DNA of 43,280 nt from Persephonella sp. (GCA_030949555.1 JAUZSJ010000066.1:1-43280); one strand, 5' to 3'. Positions 1 through 10,482 are shown, counted from the stretch's first letter. The notes: a model not told the origin generated them from the letters alone. Made by a program: numbers and translations.

Positions 1-912
1 CTATTGTTTTTCTGGATGTAACCTTTTCTTAAGAGATAAGGCTCAATAATCTCTTCTATTGTGTTTTTTACTCTCCGACAAAGCTGATGAAATTGTGTTC
101 AGGCCAACAGGTCTGCAGTTGAATTTATTAATCAGGACATCCAGATACCTCCTGTCTGCAACATCCAGTCCGTCTTCATCAATACCTAAAAATGAAAGGG
201 CTTTTATTGCTGTATCTATATCTATTACTTCTCCTCCGTTAACAACGGCATAATCATGAACTCTCTTCAGCAGTCTGTTTGCATTCCTTGGGGTTCCCCT
301 TGACCTTCTTGCAATTTCAAAAGCTGCTTCATCTGTTATCTCAACGCCTATTATCACTGCAGACCTTTTTATTATCTGCTTCAGGGAATCCTCGTCGTAA
401 TAGTCCATACTCAGGACAATTCCAAATCTGGAGAGCATAGGTGAAGTTAACATTCCTGCTTTCGTTGTTGCTCCTATCAGCGTAAACTGTGGCAGATTTA
501 TACTGACAGTCCTTGAAGAATTACCTTTCCCGATTACTATGTCCAGTCTAAACTCTTCTATTGCTGAATACAGCGATTCTTCAACAGATGGATTAAGTCT
601 GTGTATCTCATCTATAAAGAGTATGTCTCCTTCTTCCAATGAGGATAGAATTCCAGCAAGGTCTCCTTTTTTCTCTAAAATAGGTCCTGAGGTAAAGATG
701 ATGTTTCTTCCCAGTTCATTTGCAATAATCTGTGCAAGGGTCGTTTTTCCAAGTCCTGGCGGACCACTTATCAGAACGTGGTCAAGCACTTCTCCCTTTT
801 TTTTGCTTGCCTCAATAAACAGTCCAATCTGCTGTTTTACTTTTGACTGTCCTATATATTCCTTTAAAAATCTTGGTCTTAAACTGCTGTCTACAATAAT
901 ATCTTCATCCAT
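1..912 (-). CDS. ruvB: Holliday junction branch migration ATPase RuvB (frameshifted, 3' end at window edge)
   Basis: RuvB is the hexameric AAA+ motor that drives branch migration of Holliday junctions with RuvA. The translation shows the Walker A segment GPPGLGKTTLAQ, the Walker B/DEIH box FIDEIHRLNP, the sensor region LIGATTKAGML and arginine-finger region SRFGI, then the C-terminal winged-helix start KFNCRPVGLNT. The frame breaks at an A6 run (T6 at 64-69 on the plus strand). Dropping one A restores NTIEEIIEPYLLRKGYI, the usual RuvB C-terminus, and the open frame then runs off position 1, so the stop lies outside the window. The start overlaps the holA end by 8 bp. Last gene seen of the rsmD-coaD-lptE-holA-ruvB operon. 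Identity is very secure; the frameshift is probably a sequencing error. Confidence 0.95.
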
Positions 913-1899
913 TGCTAATCTGCCTTATAAGAAATTGCTCAAAGCTTTCCTTTATATCTAAGTATTCAACCTTCTGCATCTTCTCTACACTGTAAAGCTC
1001 CTTAATCATCTCAATCAGCTCTTCCTGTTTAACAGAAGAGGAGTGTCTTTTAATTGTTCCTTTCATGGCAGGATGTTTTACTCCTATCTGACTGAAAGCA
1101 GATTCTTCTGTTTTACCTTTTTTCAGCATCGTTTTGAATATCAGTAATCTGTTTATGTGATTCAGCAGAAGTGACTGTATTTCAAATGGATGGTGGGTTG
1201 TGTCTGTTAGCTCTCTGGTAGATTTTTATAACATCAGGTTTTTCTGGAAAAATCTGTCTAAAAAAACAAAAACATTCTGTGATATTTTCGGCGTAACCAC
1301 ATGCTCTACATCTTCCATTGTTATCTCTTTCCTTTTACCCACATATAGCAGTAGTTTCTCCACTTCATTCTTTGCTGTCCACAGGTCGTTGCCCAGCATT
1401 GATACAAGATACTTTAATGTTTCATCATCAATTTTTTTACCTGTTCCTTCTATCTTTTTCTTCACAGATATAAAAAATGCTTTTGGTGTCAGACTATTTG
1501 ATACCACAACATCAGCAATACTCCTTACTGTTTTATAGGGTTCTTTAGAAAGTAATTTTTCCTTTCCACTAATAAGGAAAATCCTGTCTGGAAGTCTGAT
1601 ACCTTTCAGAAACTCAATGAAATCTTTTAACTCATTTTTTGACAGCCTACTGATAAAATTTTCAAATCCTGACAAAACAGCTATATTTCCTTCAGAGAAC
1701 AGTGAAGAGCTGAAAAAAACCTCTCTCAACTGATTATATGTTGTCTCATCTCCCCAGAAGATGTGAATATCTGATATTTTCCTTATCTTATCAATCAGCT
1801 GTTTTTTAAAAATTCCTCATTTCCATAAATAAAAACGACAGGTTTCAACTGACCTAAATCAAAGTTTTTAATAAGCTGGACTATACTTTTTTCTGCCAT
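905..1899 (-). CDS. holA: DNA polymerase III delta subunit HolA (reconstructed across indels)
   Basis: HolA is the clamp-loader subunit that opens the beta clamp. Three track pieces form one gene of about 331 codons, normal for the family. The N-terminus MAEKSIVQLIKNFDLGQLKP and the segment VVFIYGNEEFLK match the usual start with its degenerate P-loop. One base is missing from the A run near 1803-1808, after which the frame continues into REVFFSSSLFSEGN. The middle carries DLWTAKNEVEKLLLY, the typical domain II/III region. An in-frame TAA near 1230 separates the middle from the C-terminal piece, which lies in the same frame; two compensating indels are the simplest explanation. The ATG shares one base with the lptE stop. 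Essential gene, so real inactivation is unlikely. Confidence 0.82.
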
Positions 1900-2382
1900 T
1901 ATTTACCTGTTAATATAGAAAAAATCCTTATGTTTACAACTCTCCCTATCTCTTCAATAGCGTATCTCCTTTCCACATCTCCTGTAAGACCAACACCTGT
2001 ATACTGGGCCATCTCCTTTATATTCTTCTTTAAAACAGTTTCGTTCTTTCTGTTTTCCACTATAAAGTCAAGGTCTACAGAAACCTTGTATATACTTGCC
2101 CTCTGTGCAGGCGAGTATCCAATTGGAGAGATTCGTAAAGAGTTAATATTAACAACGATAAACCTTGTTGTCCTTCCTGAACATTCAAGTCTTCCTCCTG
2201 CAGAATATAACAGCATCGGAAACTGCTCTTGTAATAGTATCAAGGGCTGTTGCCTCAGCTCTTGGGAAATGTATTCTCTTTATACAGTAATACTCCTTCT
2301 TAATCTTCCCGTAATCAATAGATTTGTAGCCACAGGAGGCCAGAAGAATTGTTATAAGTATCAAAACTGTCCTCAATATCAT
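1899..2382 (-). CDS. lptE: LptE-like LPS-assembly lipoprotein (one frameshift)
   Basis: Small lipoprotein of the LptE type, which plugs the LptD barrel and helps insert lipopolysaccharide in the outer membrane. The start MILRTVLILITILLASCGYKS is a lipoprotein signal peptide with lipobox LASC followed by GY, as in LptE. One indel near 2210 joins TITRAVSDAV to LYSAGGRLECSGRTTRF. The rest is a short alpha/beta domain. The position between coaD and holA agrees with the common leuS-lptE-holA type neighbourhood of other bacteria. Family assignment is from the lipobox, size and context rather than strong motifs. The ATG overlaps the coaD stop as ATGA. Confidence 0.68.
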
Positions 2383-2865
2383 AAAAATCTCTCCTCTAAC
2401 TTCCTCTCAACATATGGATGAACCATTTTCGACAGGTCTCCGTGGTGGGATGCTACATCCTTTACTATGGAAGAACTTATATGTATAAGCTCCTGAGATG
2501 GCATAAGGAACAGTGTTTCAACATTGTCAAGATTGTAGTTTGTCATTGCTATCTGAAGCTCGTACTCAAAATCTGTAAAAAGCCTTACTCCTCTGACAAT
2601 TTATTTTTGTGTTGTACTTTTTCATAAAGTTAACCAAAAGACCATCAAAAGGTTCAATAATAACTCTTCCCTCTCCAATATCCCTTACTGACTCTCTGAA
2701 CATATCAACCCTCTCTTCAACAGAAAAAAGGGGTTTTTTACGGGGATTTTTTGCTATCGCCACCACAACATACTCAAATATGTTGAGAGCTCTCCTTACA
2801 ATATCAATATGTCCGTAATGAACAGGGTCAAAAGTCCCTGGATACACACATATTTTCGTTATCAT
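2379..2865 (-). CDS. coaD: phosphopantetheine adenylyltransferase CoaD (frameshifted)
   Basis: CoaD transfers AMP from ATP to 4'-phosphopantetheine, the penultimate step of coenzyme A synthesis. The N-terminus shows YPGTFDPVHYGHIDIVRRA with the T/HxGH nucleotidyltransferase motif. The frame breaks near 2595 in TAAATT; removing one A gives IIVRGVRLFTDFEYELQIA and then ETLFLMPSQELIHISSSIVKD, which contains the conserved ISSS motif. The reconstructed protein is about 161 aa, the usual size. ATG overlaps the rsmD stop (ATGA), and its own stop overlaps the lptE ATG, so the genes are translationally coupled. Confidence 0.93.
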
Positions 2866-3317
2866 TTCTTTCTCCAGAAGGAGAGCAGTGTATCTCCGTA
2901 TTTTCTTTCTTCATCAGCATTGAAGCTTCTGCTGCTTCTGTGTTCAAGCACAAATACACCCTCGTCCGACAGTTTTTCCAGGGCTGTCTTAATTAATTTA
3001 TCATAATGTCTGTAGTTATATGGAGGATCTGCAAATATGATATCTATTTTTCCCTGAAAACTGCCTAAAAACTTAAGGGCATCTGTACTGATAACCTTAA
3101 AATTTTTAGAAAACTTAGAAGCTTTCTCTCTTATCTTCCCTGACCTTCTTCTATCCTTTTCAATGAAATAAACAAAACTGGCCCCTTTTTTCAGAGCTGT
3201 TATTCCCACTTCACCTGTTCCTGCAAACAGGTCTGCAAATGTCAGACCTGAAATATCAAACAGAATGTTAAAAAGTGCCTGTCTTACCTTGCTTGATGTT
3301 GGTCTGAGAGCATTCAT
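2862..3317 (-). CDS. rsmD: 16S rRNA guanine-966 N2-methyltransferase RsmD
   Basis: RsmD methylates G966 of 16S rRNA using S-adenosylmethionine. Visible motifs are LRPTSSKVRQALFNIL (family N-terminal signature), FADLFAGTGEVGITALKKGA (SAM-binding motif I) and IIFADPPYNY (the catalytic DPPY type motif IV). At 151 aa it is shorter than many homologues because the usual MRIIGG...KG leader is absent: the protein begins at MNALRPTS. No upstream frame supplies the leader. First gene of the minus-strand operon; the roughly 50-bp gap to the divergent NlpC/P60 gene must hold both promoters. Confidence 0.92.
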   Translation of the reverse strand: MNALRPTSSKVRQALFNILFDISGLTFADLFAGTGEVGITALKKGASFVYFIEKDRRRSGKIREKASKFSKNFKVISTDALKFLGSFQGKIDIIFADPPYNYRHYDKLIKTALEKLSDEGVFVLEHRSSRSFNADEERKYGDTLLSFWRKK

Positions 3318-3340
3318 AATTTAAATAATATCAGATTTGT

Positions 3341-3346
3341 TATAAT
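3341..3346 (+). promoter_or_regulatory. probable -10 element for the NlpC/P60 operon
   Basis: A perfect TATAAT hexamer lies 25 bp before the ATG of the NlpC/P60 gene, in the short gap to divergent rsmD. No convincing -35 box is seen at the expected distance (AATTTA there), so the call rests on the -10 match and position. Confidence 0.45.
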
Positions 3347-3371
3347 ATGAAAAAAGTTGTAAAGGAAGGAA

Positions 3372-3932
3372 ATGAAAATTATTCTTGTTGCATTTATTTT
3401 TTTTACAGGGGTTTCTTCCGGTAAAGAGATTCCCAAATTCTTTGAAGACGATTACTACAATAGCCTGAAAAACAGTTATGCAAAAGAAAGATATAAAGCA
3501 GTGATGATTGATGATGGTATTCCCGAGCCAGATATCCAGAGGGGTATTGTTGACCTTGCTATTGGACTGCTGGGAATAAGGTACAGATTTGGTGGTGAGA
3601 GTATATGGGGAATGGACTGTTCAGCATTTGTCCAGAGAGTTTATGCAATGGCAGGGATTTCTCTACCAAGAACAGCAAGATATCAGGCTAAATACGGAAT
3701 GTATATCAGCAGGGAGAATCTGAAGCCAGGAGACCTTTTATTTTTCAGAACTTACGCAAGATTTCCTTCCCACGTCGGAATTTACATAGGAGAGGGGAAG
3801 ATGATTCATGCTTCATCGGCAGGAAAAAGAATAATAATCAGCAGTATAGACAAAGATTTCTACCTGAGAAATTTTCTGTTTGCAAAGAGACTGTTTTTAT
3901 ACAATCCAGAGGAGATAGTAGATGAACAGTAG
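3372..3932 (+). CDS. NlpC/P60 family peptidoglycan endopeptidase
   Basis: Secreted cysteine peptidase of the NlpC/P60 (C40) family that cleaves peptide cross-links in the cell wall. The first ~17 residues, [17 protein letters not shown], are a signal peptide. The catalytic domain starts near residue 70: [18 protein letters not shown] has the catalytic Cys of the DCSxF motif, [18 protein letters not shown] has the catalytic His, and KPGDLLFF is the conserved strand between them. 186 aa, a minimal single-domain member. RBS AAGGAAGG lies upstream of the ATG. The last codons overlap hslV by 11 bp, implying coupled translation. Confidence 0.9.
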   Translation: MKIILVAFIFFTGVSSGKEIPKFFEDDYYNSLKNSYAKERYKAVMIDDGIPEPDIQRGIVDLAIGLLGIRYRFGGESIWGMDCSAFVQRVYAMAGISLPRTARYQAKYGMYISRENLKPGDLLFFRTYARFPSHVGIYIGEGKMIHASSAGKRIIISSIDKDFYLRNFLFAKRLFLYNPEEIVDEQ

Positions 3933-4452
3933 AAGCACAACAATCCTTGTTGTCAGAAAAAATGGGAAAACAGTTATTGCCGGAGACGGTCAGGTAACAC
4001 TGGGACACAGTGTTATGAAAGCATCAGCAAAAAAGATAAGAAAACTATATGACGGTAAAGTCGTGGTTGGATTTGCCGGCTCAGCAGCAGATGGACTTGC
4101 CCTTATGGAAAGATTAGAGGAAAAACTGAACAAATTCAGGGGAAATCTTCTGAAAGCAGCTGTTGAACTTGCAAAAGACTGGAGGACAGATAAATTCTTA
4201 AGAAGACTTGAGGCTGTTCTCATTGCAGCAGACAGGGAAAAGATGTTTCTCATATCAGGAAACGGAGATGTCATAGAACCAGATGAACCTGTCCTTGCAA
4301 CAGGTTCAGGTGGAGACTTCGCAAGGTCTGCAGCACTGGCCCTCTACAGAAATACTGATATGGAAGCAAGAGAGATAGTTGAAGAAGCAATGAAGATAGC
4401 ATCACAGATATGTATATACACAAACAATAACTTTACTATTGAAGAGCTGTGA
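3922..4452 (+). CDS. hslV: ATP-dependent protease peptidase subunit HslV
   Basis: HslV (ClpQ) is the proteasome-beta-like peptidase of the HslUV complex. After removal of the leader MNSRS the N-terminal nucleophile Thr is exposed in [20 protein letters not shown], the family signature. Further conserved stretches are [18 protein letters not shown] and [19 protein letters not shown]. 176 aa is typical. The hslU partner is not in the window. The stop TGA overlaps a GTG that restores the priA frame if one A of the following A6 run is removed. Confidence 0.96.
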   Translation: MNSRSTTILVVRKNGKTVIAGDGQVTLGHSVMKASAKKIRKLYDGKVVVGFAGSAADGLALMERLEEKLNKFRGNLLKAAVELAKDWRTDKFLRRLEAVLIAADREKMFLISGNGDVIEPDEPVLATGSGGDFARSAALALYRNTDMEAREIVEEAMKIASQICIYTNNNFTIEEL

Positions 4453-6491
4453 AAAAACAGTCAGAAAAGATTTTTATACGTTGAGGTTGCACTCCCTGTA
4501 TCCCAGTTCATGACATTCACGTACAGAGTAAAAAAAATACCAGACCTTGTAGGAAGGAGGGTACTTGTCCCTTTCAAAAAAACAAAGATGACAGGAATTA
4601 TTACAGACATTTCAAAAGCTAACAGCCTGAAAAATATTAAAGATGTTGAGTATATACCAGACGAAGAACCTGTTTATCCTGAAGATTACATCACACTTTT
4701 AAAAAATATTTCTGAATACTATGTATGTCCTTTAGGCATAACAGCGTACTACTGTATGCCTGAAGGTTTAAGGTGGAAATACGACAAAAATCTGAAAAAT
4801 GGATAAAACCCTTTAAAAAGGAAAAGATATACAGACTGGTGTCTCTCAAAGATGCCCCAAAGATATCACAGAAAGCAAAAGAACTTCTTGATTTTATTGG
4901 TGAAAGAGGAGAGATTACCCTTTCACAGATCAGGGAAGAAGGTTTTTCGATATCAACAGTGAACAGTCTCCTGAGAAAAGGCCTGATAGAAGAAATACCT
5001 CTTTTAGAGAGCGAGGAAAACATACCACCCTATGTTCTGAATCTGAAAGCAAAAGGTATAAAAAATGGTATCTTTGTTTACTGGGATTTTTGCGACAGAA
5101 GACTGAAGCATTACATAGAAATTGTATCTTACAATCTGTCTGAAAACAGAGGAACCCTGATTGTATTTCCAAACATCTCCTCAATCAGAGCAGTACATTC
5201 TCATTTTAAAAAGATATTTAGGAACCGACTGTTCTTATACCACGATGCCATGCCTGAGGAAGAAAAGATAAAAAACTGGTTCAGACTCAAAAATTCCGAA
5301 GGCACAGTAACCATAGGCACACTCTCTTCTATATTTGTACCAGTTAAAAATCTGAAAACAGTAATTATTGAGGAAGAGTTTTCTCCATCATATAAGAACC
5401 TGAGAAATCCACGATTTGATGTTAGGAGAGTAGCTTTTGAGATTTACAGAATAAAGAAAGATATTTCCCTAATATATGCTGCATCTGTCCCATCTGTAGA
5501 AACTTATTACCTTATAACAAAAGGAATAGCCAGGCCTTTAAGTAGTAAAAATCCTGTTAGAGAGACTAAAGCAAACGTAGAGCTTAAAAATATACCTATA
5601 ACTGACCCTCATATAAAAAAATTGATGAAACAGAAAAATAAAAAGGTTCTTATTGTTACAAATAAAAAAGGTTATTTTTCCTATCTCTTCTGCCCAAGAT
5701 GTGAAGAAGAGGTCAGATGTACAAGATGTGACGTTCCTCTAAAAGTTTATTCAGATAAAGAAATCCTTTTTCTGCAGTGTGAGCTCTGTGGAAAGAAATT
5801 TCAGTATATAAAAGAATGCCCTGAATGTGAAACACCTCTCAGAGAAACAGGATATGGACTGGAAAAGATAAAAGAAACTATCCAGAAAGAGCTGAATACA
5901 GATATTTTCCCAGCAGAAGAAAAGAAAGGGAGAATCAATATAACCACAACCCTCTCAGGTAAGGGATTTTTAATTGGGAATTATCATTATGTGATAAACG
6001 TAAACCCAGACTACCACCTTTTCCTTCATGACTTCAGGGGGATGGAAAATTTTTTCAGAGCCGTGCTGTATCCATATTACAAAGCAGAAGAAAAATATAT
6101 AATCCTCTCCGGCCTTGAAAAAGACAGTTATCCAATCAAAACAGTTCTCCATAAAGATATACATAGCTTTTATCTGTCTCAGCTAAAAGAAAGGAGACAG
6201 TTAAACCTTCCCCCTTTCAGCAGGATTATACTTCTTACTTTTGAGAAAAGAAATCTTTCTCCCCATCAGATTGAAACAATATTCAGACAGTGGATAAAGG
6301 AAAACAAAATAAAAAATATAGATTACGATGGTCCTTATTATGCTTTTTACTCCTACATAAGGGAGAAAAAAAGAGTTCAGATAACCCTGAGAAATTTCAG
6401 AGAGAAGGAAAAACTGAAAAATCTTTTCAGACTTACAGGAAAAAAAGGTATAAAATTAATTATAGATGTTGAGCCTAAAAAACTCCTTTAG
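4449..6491 (+). CDS. priA: primosomal protein N' (PriA) with degraded helicase motifs (frameshifted)
   Basis: PriA recognises stalled forks and reloads the replisome. Start chosen at GTG 4449, which overlaps the hslV stop: removing one A from the A6 run gives a leader ending [20 protein letters not shown], the normal 3'-DNA-binding domain start. A second indel near 4790 joins [10 protein letters not shown] to [12 protein letters not shown]. The zinc-binding Cys cluster is intact ([30 protein letters not shown]). The helicase motifs are not. The Walker A GxTGSGKT position reads [14 protein letters not shown], the DEEH box reads [10 protein letters not shown], and the motif VI arginine region (AGRAGR) is missing. 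The 572-codon frame is open throughout this part, so sequencing error does not explain it. Probably a structural, ATPase-dead PriA. Confidence 0.85.
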
Positions 6492-6499
6492 GAGGAAAG

Positions 6500-6997
6500 A
6501 TGGAAAAGCTGTTCTCCCCCTGGAGAAGTCAGTATATAGAAACATACGACAGGATGGAAGATTGCTTTCTGTGTGAAGCTGTGAAAAATCCTGAAGAGGA
6601 TGAAAAAAGACTCGTTTTATATAGAGGAAAAAGGGCATTTATCATTATGAACCTCTATCCTTACAACGCAGGGCATCTTATGGTTACACCCTATGAGCAT
6701 ACAGGAGATTTTCTCCAGTTAGATGAAGAAACATTGTGCGAAGTTTCAAAGCTAACAAAATTAGGAATAAAGATACTTAAAAAAACCTTAAATCCTGACG
6801 GATTTAATCTTGGATACAACCTTGGAAGAGTTGCAGGTGCAGGACTGGAAACACATCTTCATAACCATATTGTTCCCAGATGGAATGGAGATACTAACTT
6901 CATGCCCGTAATAGGAGAGGTCAAAGTAATATCACAGGATTTGAAAGATATATATCAGAAACTGAAAAGAGCATTAGAGGAAGAAAATGTGGAATAA
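6500..6997 (+). CDS. HIT family nucleotide hydrolase/phosphorylase
   Basis: Histidine-triad protein of the Ap4A phosphorylase-like branch, which acts on dinucleoside polyphosphates or nucleoside phosphoramidates. A CxxC (DCFLCEAV) near residue 23 is the usual N-terminal zinc or structural motif. ILYPYNAGH-type segment MNLYPYNAGHLMVTPYEH is the family core, and THLHNHIVPRWNGD carries the His triad with the catalytic middle His. 165 aa fits. RBS GGAGGAAAG precedes the ATG. The gene follows priA by 8 bp and overlaps the next gene by 11 bp. Confidence 0.92.
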   Translation: MEKLFSPWRSQYIETYDRMEDCFLCEAVKNPEEDEKRLVLYRGKRAFIIMNLYPYNAGHLMVTPYEHTGDFLQLDEETLCEVSKLTKLGIKILKKTLNPDGFNLGYNLGRVAGAGLETHLHNHIVPRWNGDTNFMPVIGEVKVISQDLKDIYQKLKRALEEENVE

Positions 6998-7379
6998 AAT
7001 AAAGCTGATTCTTTGGCTTATTATACTACTTGCAGTTGCATATTTTGTATCAATGAATACGACGCCAAAAGTTTCTGTAAACATCCTCCCTACACTGAAA
7101 ACACCGGAAATTCCTCTGGCACTGGTAATTATTGTCAGTATAATAATTGGAGCTGTTCTTATACTTATATTCACCATAACCGACTGGATATCATACAAGA
7201 TAGACAGGATAAAACTTGGTAGAAATATAAAAAATCTGGAGAAAGAGGTAGAAAGACTGAAAAAACAGTTAGAAGAAAAAGAGCAGACAGTAAAGAAACT
7301 AAAAGGGGAGATGGAAGTTCTGAAAAACAAAGAAAAAATCACAGTAAAAAAAGGAGAAGAAGAAAGTGGGACTGTATGA
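6987..7379 (+). CDS. LapA-like (DUF1049) inner-membrane protein with coiled coil
   Basis: Two hydrophobic segments (about residues 6-22 and 45-66, the second rich in Ile/Val) flank a short periplasmic loop with NTTPKVSVNILP, the LapA/DUF1049 pattern. A charged cytoplasmic tail of about 60 residues has a heptad pattern (KNLEKEVERLKKQLEEKEQ). LapA/LapB proteins are linked to lipopolysaccharide assembly in E. coli; lapB is not next to it here. The function of this homologue is inferred from topology only. Overlaps the HIT gene by 11 bp and the next small gene by 14 bp. Confidence 0.7.
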   Translation: MWNKIKLILWLIILLAVAYFVSMNTTPKVSVNILPTLKTPEIPLALVIIVSIIIGAVLILIFTITDWISYKIDRIKLGRNIKNLEKEVERLKKQLEEKEQTVKKLKGEMEVLKNKEKITVKKGEEESGTV

Positions 7380-7503
7380 CAGGGACTACATGAAAGAGAG
7401 AAAAACAGGTTATTCACCAAAAAGAAGCCCAGACAGTTCTAAAATCATTCTTATTGCTATTATTTCTTTTATACTGGGATTTATTTTAGGTAAAATTATA
7501 TAA
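7366..7503 (+). CDS. 45-aa single-pass membrane microprotein
   Basis: Missing from the ORF track. A GTG start with a good Shine-Dalgarno (AAGGAG, 9 bases upstream) opens [16 protein letters not shown], followed by a Lys/Arg-rich stretch and one transmembrane helix, [19 protein letters not shown], at the very C-terminus. Overlap with the LapA-like gene and a 19-bp gap to the aldolase make it part of the operon. The tail-anchored layout, with a GxxxG-like GFILG near the end, is typical of small membrane regulators or complex subunits. Function unknown. Confidence 0.72.
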   Translation: MGLYDRDYMKERKTGYSPKRSPDSSKIILIAIISFILGFILGKII

Positions 7504-7522
7504 AACTCCAAGGAGGAAAAAA

Positions 7523-8324
7523 TTGGGAATCGGCAAGAGAGTTAGGTTAGAGAGAATAATGAACAGGGATACAGGTAAAACCGTTATAGTTCCTATGGAT
7601 CATGGGGTAAGTTCAGGACCTATGAAAGGTATTATTAATATAAAAGAAACTGTTGAGAAAATAGCAGAAGGGGGAGCTAATGCAATAATACTACATAAGG
7701 GTATTGTTGAGCAGGGACACAGAGGAAAAGGAAAGGATGTGGGACTTATCATACATATGTCTGCATCAACAGACCTTTCCCTGAGGAAAAACGATAAGGT
7801 TTTAGTTTGTACAGTGGAAGAGGCAATAAAACTTGGTGCAGACGGAGTATCCATACATGTTAACATAGGTGCAGAAGATGAAAAACAGATGCTGAAGGAT
7901 TTTGGAACTGTATCAAAGGCATGTTTAGACTGGCAGATGCCACTTGTGGCTATGCTTTACTACAGAGGACCGGAAGTGAAAAATCCCTTTGACCCTGATG
8001 CGATAGCTCACATAGCAAGAATAGGAGCTGAGCTTGGAGCAGATATTGTTAAAGTACCGTATACAGGAAGTCCAGACACATTCAGAAAAGTTGTGGAAGG
8101 GTGTCCTGTTCCAGTAGTTATAGCAGGAGGCCCAAAGGTTAGCTCCGACAGGGAGCTTCTACAGATGATTTATGATGCTGTTGTTGTTGCAGGATGTGCA
8201 GGTCTGTCTGTTGGAAGAAATATATTCCAGCATGATGATGTTGCAAAAGATAACATACGTTCTATCAAAAATAGTCCATGAAAATATAACAGTTGAGCAG
8301 GCAATGGAGATTTTAAGTGGCTGA
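7523..8324 (+). CDS. DhnA-type class I aldolase (ADH synthase / archaeal-type FBP aldolase), frameshifted near 3' end
   Basis: Class I Schiff-base aldolase of the DhnA family. Members are fructose-1,6-bisphosphate aldolases or 2-amino-3,7-dideoxy-D-threo-hept-6-ulosonate synthases of the alternative aromatic pathway; sequence alone does not separate them here. Visible: [11 protein letters not shown] at the first strand, [15 protein letters not shown] with the Schiff-base Lys, and [18 protein letters not shown] at the phosphate site. Start is TTG at 7523, six bases after a perfect AGGAGG. The frame breaks at GCAAAAGATAACA (near 8250). Removing the G gives [20 protein letters not shown] and the normal C-terminus. 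Its end overlaps the NDH-2 GTG start by 8 bp. Confidence 0.88.
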
Positions 8325-9538
8325 TATGAAAAAGGTTGTCGTTATTGGCGGAGGGTATGCGGGAGTATCATTCATCAGACAGTTCTCAAAATTTGATGTA
8401 GATGCTGAAGTCTATCTTATTGACCAGAATCCTTATCAGTATCTTCAACCTGAGGTTTACAGTTTTATCGCAAACGAATCCATAATATCTGACATTATTA
8501 TAGACCTATCAACGCTGTGTAAAGGTCTTAGGAAAAACATCCACTTCTTTAAAGAGAAGGTTGAGTATATTGATCCTGAGAGAAATGAAATTTATGGAGA
8601 TAGATTCAGTCTTAAATACGACTATCTGATAGTATCAGCAGGGAGCAGAACATTTTTCCCACCTATAGAAGGGTTGAGAGAACATGCATCAGGGGTGAAA
8701 ACTTTAGATAGAAGCCTTGATTTTAAACAGAAATTTGAGAGAAAGATACTTCAGAAGATAAAAGAGGAAGGAAAAGTGTTATATAGTGAAGGAAAATCAG
8801 TTTAACATTATAGTTGGAGGAGCAGGACTTGCAGGAGTAGAAATAGCAGCTGAAATGGCATACTATGCGCGGGAATTTTTTAAAAAAATAGGATTCCTGT
8901 GCGATGGGTTGAGTATAACACTAATAGAAGCAGCAGACAGGATACTGCCAGGAATGGATGAGTTTGTATACGAAACAGCATATAAAAGACTGAAATCTCT
9001 CGGAATTAACATACTGACAGGAAAAAAATCATAAAGGTTGACTGTGAAAATGTTTATCTTGAAGACGGAGATTACATATAAACAGGACTTTTTCATATGG
9101 ACAGGTGGAATTGTAGCAAGCTCCCTCATCGAAAGACTAAAAGTAAAAACAAACAGGAGGAAACAGGCCATTGTTGATGAGTATTTCAGACCTGAAGGAA
9201 TAGAAAATATATTTATCATCGGTGATTGCGCAGAGATAATAAATTATGAGACAGGAGAGATACTTCCTCCAATGGCACAGATTGCAATACAGACAGGAGA
9301 GATTACAGCAAGATACATAAAAGACATGATAAAAGGAAAAAAACCACAGGTGGAAAGTCCTGTATTCAGAGGAATGGTTTCAGCACTTGGCGGAAAGTAT
9401 GGGGTTGGTATGATAAAGAATGGTATAAAGTTCAGAGGTTTCCCTGCATATCTGTTTAAGGAACTTGTCTTTCTCCATTATAAACTTCCCCTCAGACATA
9501 TATCAAAAAGAGGCTACAGGAGACTTTTAAAGCAGTGA
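8317..9538 (+). CDS. type II NADH:quinone oxidoreductase-like flavoprotein (three pieces, frameshifted)
   Basis: Membrane-associated FAD enzyme that would pass electrons from NAD(P)H to quinone without pumping protons. The FAD-binding Rossmann fold is [13 protein letters not shown] at the N-terminus, a second dinucleotide fold is [14 protein letters not shown], and the C-terminal FAD segment is [25 protein letters not shown] is the NDH-2 signature just before it, and [11 protein letters not shown] follows. At least three indels (near 8785, 9030 and 9075) split it into the three track ORFs; all pieces are collinear and total about 406 aa, the usual length. Starts at GTG 8317. A sulfide:quinone oxidoreductase is less likely because the redox cysteines expected of that family are not seen. 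Confidence 0.82.
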
Positions 9539-10482
9539 AAGTTCTGATAACAGGAGCAGCAGGATTTATAGGAAGTCATCTATGTGATAAATTCTTAAAA
9601 GAAGGCTTTTATGTTATAGGACTGGATAACTTCCTTACAGGCTCTCCAGATAATATTGCTCATCTTTTTGGTAACAAAAATTTTCGTTTTATTGAGTATG
9701 ATGTAACAAACTATATATATATACCTGACGAGATTGACATCATTCTCCACTTTGCATGTCCTGCATCACCAGTAGATTACTTAAAACATCCTATCCACAC
9801 AATGAAGGTGGATTCCTTAGGAACACTTCACACTCTTGGTCTTGCAAAGAGGAAAAATTCCCGTTATGTATTTGCATCTACATCAGAAGTTTATGGAGAC
9901 CCTCAGATTCATCCCCAGCCTGAAACATACTGGGGAAATGTTAATCCTGTAGGTATAAGGTCTGTTTATGACGAGGCAAAAAGGTTCTCAGAAGCTATGA
10001 GCATGGCCTATTATAGAGAGCACGGAATAGATGTAAGAATAGCAAGAATTTTTAATACGTATGGAGAAAGAATGAGAATAAACGATGGCAGGGTGATACC
10101 TAACTTTATATCACAGGCTCTTGAAGGAAAAAAGCTGACTGTATATGGAGACGGAACACAGACAAGAAGCTTTTGCTATATAGATGACATGGTGGAAGGA
10201 ATCTTTCTCCTTGCTGTAAAAGAAAACCTTGACGGAGAAATATTTAACCTTGGAACCCCCAAAGAACATACCATCATTGAGATAGCCAGAAAGATTGTAC
10301 ATATGACAGGCTCAAACTCCGGGATAACATTTCTCCCACCACTGGAAGATGACCCAAAAAAGAGATGTCCAGATATATCAAAAGCAAAAAATGTTTTAGG
10401 ATGGAAGCCAAAAATTTCTCTTGACGAAGGACTTGAAAATACGATACAGTATTTTAAACTTAAAATAAACATAAAAAAATAA
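9535..10482 (+). CDS. NAD-dependent epimerase/dehydratase, UDP-glucuronate decarboxylase-like
   Basis: Extended short-chain dehydrogenase that acts on a nucleotide sugar. [14 protein letters not shown] is the NAD-binding GxxGxx[16 protein letters not shown] has the active-site Ser/Thr, and [11 protein letters not shown] has the catalytic YxxxK. The motifs [11 protein letters not shown] and [12 protein letters not shown] are characteristic of the UXS subgroup, which makes UDP-xylose from UDP-glucuronate. 315 aa is right for a soluble bacterial UXS. GTG start at 9535 overlaps the NDH-2 stop. No other polysaccharide genes are nearby, so the destination of the sugar is unknown. Confidence 0.82.
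   Translation: MKVLITGAAGFIGSHLCDKFLKEGFYVIGLDNFLTGSPDNIAHLFGNKNFRFIEYDVTNYIYIPDEIDIILHFACPASPVDYLKHPIHTMKVDSLGTLHTLGLAKRKNSRYVFASTSEVYGDPQIHPQPETYWGNVNPVGIRSVYDEAKRFSEAMSMAYYREHGIDVRIARIFNTYGERMRINDGRVIPNFISQALEGKKLTVYGDGTQTRSFCYIDDMVEGIFLLAVKENLDGEIFNLGTPKEHTIIEIARKIVHMTGSNSGITFLPPLEDDPKKRCPDISKAKNVLGWKPKISLDEGLENTIQYFKLKINIKK

Noticed and set aside
539-961. plus-strand ORFs opposite ruvB, rsmD and the minus-strand cytochromes
   Set aside because: Antisense shadows of conserved genes without ribosome sites or recognisable products.
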